From positions 1-16,511 of the forward strand of contig CAZIFF010000016.1 of the NCBI GenBank assembly GCA_964538345.1: 16,511 nt of DNA, given 5' to 3'. A model generated the notes under the pieces. That model was not told where the DNA came from. It worked only from the letters and a program-made list of their open reading frames with translations, and ran no database searches. Positions 12,495 through 16,511 of this stretch are shown in pieces; position 1 is the stretch's first letter; each line of letters opens with the position of its first letter. Made by a program: the position numbers and the translations under genes. The DNA comes from JAGOTN01 sp964538345. GTDB taxonomy: Bacteria; Patescibacteriota; Minisyncoccia; Phycocordibacterales; JAACPR01.

Positions 12495-12742
12495 AAAACA
12501 AAATAATGTACGTAGGAACAGCTTTATTACTAGTAGCATTCGCACTTGTAGCAACACCGTCATTTGCTTCAGCCGCAACTTATGCATTCGTAAACAACTT
12601 TTCTGAAGTAAGTATGGTTGTAGCCGACTCACCAACTCTAGCTATTAGAAATGCAACCAACATCTCAACACATAGTGGAGTACTTCTATTAGATAGTGTT
12701 TCAGACAATGACCTATTAGGTAATAGAGTAACTGGTATTTAA
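12491..12742 (+). CDS. Small exported protein, 83 aa
   Basis: The N-terminus is a classic Sec signal peptide: MKNK, hydrophobic core GTALLLVAFALVA, then TPSFASA with cleavage likely after ASA (about residue 28). The mature peptide is about 55 residues with no cysteine, rich in N, S, T and V (NNFSEVSMVVADSPTLAIRN). No family recognised. It is followed by a long perfect hairpin and then by another exported protein, so the two form an envelope-directed pair. It might be a surface or secreted peptide. Confidence 0.7.
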   Translation: MKNKIMYVGTALLLVAFALVATPSFASAATYAFVNNFSEVSMVVADSPTLAIRNATNISTHSGVLLLDSVSDNDLLGNRVTGI

Positions 12743-12756
12743 TTTAAAAAATAATT

Positions 12757-12794
12757 ATTAAACAAGGAGGTAATTTATTGCCTCCTTGTTTAAT
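12757..12794 (+). terminator. Perfect 14-bp hairpin between two exported-protein genes
   Basis: ATTAAACAAGGAGG (12757-12770) pairs perfectly with CCTCCTTGTTTAAT (12781-12794) with a 10-nt loop. The loss of a strong T-tract afterwards (only TTC) makes full termination uncertain. It may partly terminate or process the transcript so that the two genes are made in different amounts. The left arm hides an AGGAGG. Confidence 0.6.
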
Positions 12795-12805
12795 TTCTAA
12801 AACTT

Positions 12806-13624
12806 ATGAAAAAACTTACAAATATATTTATACTGACAGCAGTAATATTTGCCACACCATTATTAACTTTTGCCTCAACAGCAGATATCGACACTTCTTC
12901 CCTTTCAACAAAAAGCACAAAGCCATATCTGAACGGAACAGCTTCTGATACAAAATTTATTAAGTTCATAATCTTTAAAGAAGGTAGCACGAAATCAATA
13001 TTCAAAAGTAAAAATATAAAAGTAAAAAATGATAAGTGGAAATCGAAAGTTTCAAAAAAGCTTACAGACGGAAAATATCAAGTGGAATTATTTGATTCAA
13101 AAAAAACTTCTGGAACACCGACAGAAACATACACTCTAACAATAAATAAGAAAGGAAATTTTACATCTGAAAATACTTCAAAAACTACATTAGAAGTTAA
13201 GTCTGTTCCTCTTTTGTTTGGTGGCAATGCAAAACCAGGATCTGAAGTAGCAATTTCTTATTTACAGATAACAAATACAGGAAGCGAAAACGCGACATTA
13301 AATGGATTTTGGATTAAACAAAATGGTTCTGCTCCAGACAGCTCAATCTCAGGATTAACAACAGTTGATGACAAAGGTGAATTAAGAGGATTTGCTCAGA
13401 CTTCTTCTCCATTTAAAAAAGGAATTGCTTTTGCACCAACATCAGCCAATATAATTTTTACACCAGGACAAACTCGTTTGTTTACAATCAAAGCAATACT
13501 TTCTAGCGAAGCATATCTCTACAACTCAAAAAGTTTATCAATAGACGTGACATCTATTGATACTAACTCCAGTATTAAAGGTGTGTTTCCTATCAAGGGA
13601 ACAACTTGGACTATTGCGAATTAG
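12806..13624 (+). CDS. Exported protein with Ig-like domain, 272 aa
   Basis: A signal peptide (1-23, cleavage near TFA|STAD) precedes an Ig-like or fibronectin-like beta domain (about 36-115; YLNGTASDTKFIKFIIFKEG, then KLTDGKYQVELFD and TYTLTINKKG). A second beta-rich domain follows (about 128-272; LFGGNAKPGSEVAISYLQIT, GQTRLFTIKAIL, ending KGTTWTIAN). The composition is rich in S, T, N and K without cysteines, typical of surface or adhesion-type proteins in CPR bacteria. No anchor (LPxTG or C-terminal membrane segment) is seen, so it may be released or held by other partners. It converges with the glycosidase gene, with 5 bases between their stops. Confidence 0.75.
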   Translation: MKKLTNIFILTAVIFATPLLTFASTADIDTSSLSTKSTKPYLNGTASDTKFIKFIIFKEGSTKSIFKSKNIKVKNDKWKSKVSKKLTDGKYQVELFDSKKTSGTPTETYTLTINKKGNFTSENTSKTTLEVKSVPLLFGGNAKPGSEVAISYLQITNTGSENATLNGFWIKQNGSAPDSSISGLTTVDDKGELRGFAQTSSPFKKGIAFAPTSANIIFTPGQTRLFTIKAILSSEAYLYNSKSLSIDVTSIDTNSSIKGVFPIKGTTWTIAN

Positions 13625-13629
13625 ATAAA

Positions 13630-14649
13630 TTACAATACTTTCCACGCGCTCTTATCTCCTTGCCCTAGCGCCCATGCAGAAAATCCCCGCAAACCGTATT
13701 TATTTACGATTTCCTTTTTGGCTTTCATACTTTCATCAGAATCACACCAAATTTCGTTTTTAACACCCTTGCTTATATATTTAAAATATTCAGCACCAAG
13801 ATTTGAATCGAATTCTTTTTCACGATCTTTTCCTTTCTTATACATTTTGTTTGCAAGATTATAAGTAGTGCTTCCAATTCGTGAACCATCTTGCCAATGC
13901 CAACAGTAAAGTGGAATTCCTAATGACATTTTTTCAGCAGGAGCTTGAGTCAACATGTATTTTAAAATTTTCTCTATATAAGGAAGCGATGCTACAGGCC
14001 CAATAGATTGTGGGTCGTCGTAAGTCATTAAAGATAAGAAATCAGAATTTTCCGCCAACACATCATAATCATAAGCACTGCTCCAATCTTGATTTTTGCT
14101 ATTTGGATCATATTCATTTGAACGAACAATCACGGCAACACTAAATTTCAAGTCCTCTGCTTTCAAACGATCGTAAGTTTTCGCTACGAAATCACTATAC
14201 ATTTCCCTATCGAGATGATTTATATTTTCAAAATCAAATTGCCAACCAATATATCCCCATTTTTTAGCTTCTTCAATCATAAAATTAATAATTTCATCTT
14301 GAGCAGTTTGACTCAAAAGAATGTCTGACATCAAAACTTTATCAAAACTTTTTTGCACAAGAAGAGGCATTGTATCTACTTTTTTATTTTTAGCTTCACG
14401 GATTAATTTTTTATCTTTTGGAGCTGTAACTTTAAGATTGTATCCAACTTCATAAATCTGCGGTGCCACAATATCAATCTTTTTATAATTACTCTTAAAA
14501 TCAGAAAATCCATAAACATTCTTAAAAAAATAAAAGATGTTTTCTTGAGAATCATTTTGAGATGAACTTGTTGCAGCGAAAGTGCTTGTGGGAATCATCA
14601 GTATTCCTAGAATAAAGCCTGCCAGTATTTTTGATGTTATTTTTTTCAT
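13630..14649 (-). CDS. Exported glycoside hydrolase family 18 protein, 339 aa
   Basis: A signal peptide (1-25, TSTFA|ATSS) leads to a GH18 barrel. The catalytic motif GWQFDFENI spans 135-143, with D139 and the acid/base E141. Other family marks are LSLMTYDD (205-212), GIPLYCWHW (244-252) and the closing GFSAWALGQGD (322-332). GH18 enzymes cut beta-1,4-linked N-acetylglucosamine polymers. The YaaH/SleL-like spacing hints at peptidoglycan or exopolysaccharide, not chitin, but this is not proved. An outer-envelope role, such as wall remodelling or attack on a host or neighbour, is an inference. A consensus extended -10 lies about 31 nt before the start. Confidence 0.9.
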   Translation of the reverse strand: MKKITSKILAGFILGILMIPTSTFAATSSSQNDSQENIFYFFKNVYGFSDFKSNYKKIDIVAPQIYEVGYNLKVTAPKDKKLIREAKNKKVDTMPLLVQKSFDKVLMSDILLSQTAQDEIINFMIEEAKKWGYIGWQFDFENINHLDREMYSDFVAKTYDRLKAEDLKFSVAVIVRSNEYDPNSKNQDWSSAYDYDVLAENSDFLSLMTYDDPQSIGPVASLPYIEKILKYMLTQAPAEKMSLGIPLYCWHWQDGSRIGSTTYNLANKMYKKGKDREKEFDSNLGAEYFKYISKGVKNEIWCDSDESMKAKKEIVNKYGLRGFSAWALGQGDKSAWKVL

Positions 14650-14680
14650 AACTTTAAAAGATTAGCCGTTAATTGAACTA

Positions 14681-14689
14681 ATTATAGCA
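14681..14689 (-). promoter_or_regulatory. Extended -10 promoter of the GH18 gene
   Basis: On the minus strand TGCTATAAT gives a full extended -10 (TG-N-TATAAT). The -35 is weak. The leader would be about 25 nt, without a clear ribosome binding site. Confidence 0.65.
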
Positions 14690-14721
14690 AAAAAACACAT
14701 TTAATAGTATTTTATATAAAT

Positions 14722-15315
14722 ATGACAAGCATTGTTTCAAAAATATATACAAAAAACGGACGCCACATAGCATTCAAAGACAGAGAGGTTGTTATTAATC
14801 TTGGTTGTGGTGCGCAAAAATACGAAGGTGTTTTAGGTATGGATGTTTTGCCAAAAGAAAATGTAGATATAGTGCACAATTTAAATGAAACTCCTTGGCC
14901 AATAGAAACTTCTAGTGTTGATGTAATTTTGGGATTTCATGTTTTTGAACATTTAGCTGACTTAAATAAAATAATGGAAGAGGTTTATCGTGTATTAAAA
15001 CCAGGAGGAAGACTAGTAATCGAAGTTCCCTATTTTCGACACGTTGGTGCATTTCAAGATCCAACACATTGCCATTTCTTCACTTCACAAACTATGGCTT
15101 ATTTTTATGAAACACCAAAAAGAAAATTTGGTCTTTACTCAGATGTGCATTTTAGAAAAGTTGGTGTTTGGATTGGATGGCCAGCAAAAAGCAAAAATCC
15201 AATTGTGAATTTTTTCAAATACATAATCAATGCCAATAAAAATTACTACGATGAATATATTTCTCGTCTATTTCCAGCAAAAGTAATTATCTACGAACTA
15301 GAAGCTGTTAAATAA
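14722..15315 (+). CDS. SAM-dependent methyltransferase (class I), 197 aa
   Basis: A Rossmann-type methyltransferase. Motif I is INLGCGAQ (25-32), the acidic end of strand two is MDVLP (40-44), and the type-11 core runs from SSVDVILGFHVFEHL (64-78) to EVYRVLKPGG (87-96) and LVIEVPY (98-104). The DPTHCHFFTSQTM segment (113-125) is common in methyltransferases near polysaccharide genes. Substrate unknown. It is divergent from the GH18 gene (about 72 nt apart) and its last 18 bases overlap, tail to tail, with the gene on the other strand. No Shine-Dalgarno sequence. Confidence 0.88.
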   Translation: MTSIVSKIYTKNGRHIAFKDREVVINLGCGAQKYEGVLGMDVLPKENVDIVHNLNETPWPIETSSVDVILGFHVFEHLADLNKIMEEVYRVLKPGGRLVIEVPYFRHVGAFQDPTHCHFFTSQTMAYFYETPKRKFGLYSDVHFRKVGVWIGWPAKSKNPIVNFFKYIINANKNYYDEYISRLFPAKVIIYELEAVK

Positions 15316-15828
15316 ATACAACTTACGACTATCATAAGCCCAATGCAATATCGCTTGTCTTTGCACGGGGCGACAACTTTTTTCTCCGCGTCTGCAATTT
15401 TTTGTAAGTTGAGCAATATGCCTTTGTATTGCTCGCCATCTTTTTATTTGTCTTCTGTCCTCGTCTGGAATTCTTCTGCCTAAATAATATCTGAAATACC
15501 ATTGTATCCATCCGCGAGGATCATCTTTATAAATCCAACCTTTTCTCCTCCATTCATTTAAAGATTGAGATGCTTTAACACCAAAATAATTTAATTCTTT
15601 ATGATATTCACCATCTTTAGAAATTTTTGCTTTCGCAAACCAAGATTTTGGAAACTCTTTCTCTCCATCACCACTAAAATATATTCCACCAAAAATCCCA
15701 GCTTCGAGCATTTCTTTGGGAGTTAAGTCTGGTTTAAATTCTGGATCAAACTTTTTACCAAGAGGTGCGACTAATTCATATTTATAATTTTTTTGAAATT
15801 TATCAGATGCTTGAATTATTTTTTTCAT
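15298..15828 (-). CDS. Conserved hypothetical protein with GWIQWYFRYYLGRR motif, 176 aa
   Basis: The pattern DPRGWIQWYFRYYLGRRIPDE (104-124), followed by RRQIKRWRAIQRHIAQLTKNC, matches a conserved protein group that I recall from bacteria, fungi and some CPR genomes with no assigned function. Aromatic and arginine-rich, it looks like a nucleic-acid or RNA-binding protein, which is only inference. There is no signal peptide or membrane segment. Two C's near the C-terminus (RRGEKSCRP, KNCRR) are spaced unlike a zinc site. Its start has a -10-like GATAAT 9 nt upstream. Its end overlaps the methyltransferase gene by 18 bases in opposite orientation. Confidence 0.8.
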   Translation of the reverse strand: MKKIIQASDKFQKNYKYELVAPLGKKFDPEFKPDLTPKEMLEAGIFGGIYFSGDGEKEFPKSWFAKAKISKDGEYHKELNYFGVKASQSLNEWRRKGWIYKDDPRGWIQWYFRYYLGRRIPDEDRRQIKRWRAIQRHIAQLTKNCRRGEKSCRPVQRQAILHWAYDSRKLYLFNSF

Positions 15829-15865
15829 ATAAACAATATTATCATTTTAGATAAAATTTAAACTG

Positions 15866-15895
15866 TTGATATAAAAGATTGCCTTAAAATATAAA
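15866..15895 (+). promoter_or_regulatory. Promoter upstream of the acidic small ORF
   Basis: TTGATA (15866-15871), 18 nt, TATAAA (15890-15895). The leader to the ATG at 15958 is about 56 nt. It could read past the hairpin into infC. Confidence 0.45.
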
Positions 15896-15957
15896 AGTGT
15901 GCTACGCTTCCCCTCAGCTTAACGCACAGTTGAGCCTTTATCATTGACTACAAAATC

Positions 15958-16107
15958 ATGGAACCAGAAGATGTGATGCTTCCAGCAGATGATACAGTTG
16001 TATCAGATGATGCTATGACAGATACAGATGCTGTTGTGGATGAAGATGCTGAAGAAATAGCTGAAGAAGATGATGCTGAAGAAGTATCTGATTTAGACGC
16101 TGAATAG
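15958..16107 (+). CDS. Very acidic small protein, 49 aa
   Basis: The frame opens MEPEDVMLPADDTVVSDDAM and closes with the repeat DAEE in EIAEEDDAEEVSDLDAE. About half of its residues are D or E and it has no lysine, arginine or cysteine. It lies between a promoter and an 18-bp perfect terminator hairpin, so it is a separate transcription unit. The strong skew toward GAT, GAA and GCT codons and a start just after a plausible leader favour real coding. No family recognised. It might bind basic proteins or metal ions. It precedes infC. Confidence 0.6.
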   Translation: MEPEDVMLPADDTVVSDDAMTDTDAVVDEDAEEIAEEDDAEEVSDLDAE

Positions 16108-16131
16108 TCAGAACAAAAAAGAGGCACACTT

Positions 16132-16173
16132 GTGCACAAAAATATCGCCCAAAAAGGCGATATTTTTGTGCAC
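16132..16173. terminator. Perfect 18-bp hairpin between the acidic ORF and infC
   Basis: GTGCACAAAAATATCGCC (16132-16149) and GGCGATATTTTTGTGCAC (16156-16173) are perfect reverse complements with a 6-nt loop. The U-run lies inside the right arm. It is symmetrical enough to act on both strands. Beyond ending the acidic ORF's transcript, it may control read-through into infC. Confidence 0.75.
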
Positions 16174-16199
16174 CTCTATTGCTATATAGCCATAAAATG

Positions 16200-16208
16200 T
16201 GATACAGT
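16200..16208 (+). promoter_or_regulatory. Possible extended -10 for infC
   Basis: TGATACAGT carries a TG dinucleotide one base before TACAGT. A weak -35 TTGCTA (16179-16184) is 18 nt upstream. The predicted leader to TTG 16231 is about 17 nt. Confidence 0.35.
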
Positions 16209-16230
16209 ATTTGACACCTAATAAAACAAT

Positions 16231-16511
16231 TTGAAAAAAGGAAAGAAAAAACAAGCAGAAGAATTGCCTCACGCAAATATAAATCAGCAAATTAGAGCTA
16301 AAGAGCTTCGTGTAATTGGCTATAATGGTGAAAACTACGGTATTATCAGCTTTAAAGAAGCTATGGAGAAGGCCAAAGAAGCTGGTACCGATCTTATTGA
16401 AATTTCACCAAACGCACAGCCCCCTGTTGCAAAGATCATGGATTATGGTAAGTTTCAATACGACCAAAAGAAGAAAATAAAGGTCCAAAAGGCCAAAGCG
16501 CACAATGTAGA
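16231..16511 (+). CDS. infC: Translation initiation factor IF-3, partial (N-terminal part only)
   Basis: Ninety-three residues are visible before the window ends. They carry the IF-3 N-domain signature: NINQQIRAKELRVIGYNGE, then SFKEAMEKAKEAGTDLIEIS and PPVAKIMDYGKFQYDQKKK. IF-3 binds the 30S subunit and helps select the start codon and initiator tRNA. An in-frame TAA lies at 16222-16224, and the only start-like codon before the conserved region is TTG at 16231 (a later TTG at 16264 would remove the basic leader peptide). A poor start codon is consistent with the known autocontrol of infC by IF-3, which uses AUU in E. coli. The gene is preceded by a strong hairpin and a small acidic ORF. Confidence 0.93.
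   Translation, partial: MKKGKKKQAEELPHANINQQIRAKELRVIGYNGENYGIISFKEAMEKAKEAGTDLIEISPNAQPPVAKIMDYGKFQYDQKKKIKVQKAKAHNV

Noticed and set aside
1..16511. CRISPR arrays, insertion sequences, rRNA genes or an alternative genetic code
   Set aside because: No regularly spaced repeats, transposase frames or rRNA-like blocks are visible, and TGA ends genes cleanly (for example at 6124-6126).

Overview
The window is AT-rich (roughly a third G+C by eye) and reads with the standard bacterial code. It suggests a member of the Candidate Phyla Radiation (Patescibacteria, Parcubacteria-like). The reasons are the many short genes of unknown function, the scarcity of Shine-Dalgarno sites, a truncated UbiA-like protein, TrmB-type regulators next to sugar-phosphate type enzymes, and several families that I associate with CPR genomes. 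The lineage is inferred from gene style and not from a marker phylogeny.

Layout. (1) 1-1142: a partial TrmB-family regulator (minus strand, cut by the window edge) and a divergent unknown gene share a control region with a perfect 12-bp inverted repeat between two good promoters. (2) 1143-2966: the most unusual locus, a single protein joining a tRNA-dependent cyclodipeptide synthase to a family-3 solute-binding domain. On the same strand it is flanked by two related tiny ORFs that share the pattern VDIDxxxWNQLExWVFE. (3) 2944-6150: a run of small unknown genes, all on the plus strand, most with their own promoter and terminator, interrupted by a UbiA-like membrane protein on the minus strand. 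(4) 6154-9192: a signalling operon on the minus strand, FIST sensor, then a membrane histidine kinase without a sensor domain, then a double-receiver response regulator. (5) 9221-9641: another small plus-strand gene with its own promoter and terminator. (6) 9657-12230: a histidine-phosphatase and inositol-monophosphatase-like operon divergent from a full TrmB-family regulator, with two inverted repeats between them. (7) 12325-15828: envelope-type genes (two exported proteins, an exported GH18 glycosidase), a SAM methyltransferase and a conserved unknown protein. (8) 15866-16511: a 49-residue very acidic ORF, an 18-bp perfect hairpin and the start of infC, which appears to begin at TTG.

How it fits together. 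The FIST-kinase-receiver operon looks like a complete signal-transduction unit whose sensor is a separate protein. The IMPase/phosphatase pair with TrmB looks like a small locally regulated metabolic unit. The CDPS fusion has no signal peptide, so its solute-binding domain probably acts in the cytoplasm, perhaps as an amino-acid sensor for an enzyme that consumes aminoacyl-tRNA. Across the window, -10 boxes lie only 8-12 nt before the start codon in seven genes, which points to widespread leaderless or nearly leaderless mRNAs.
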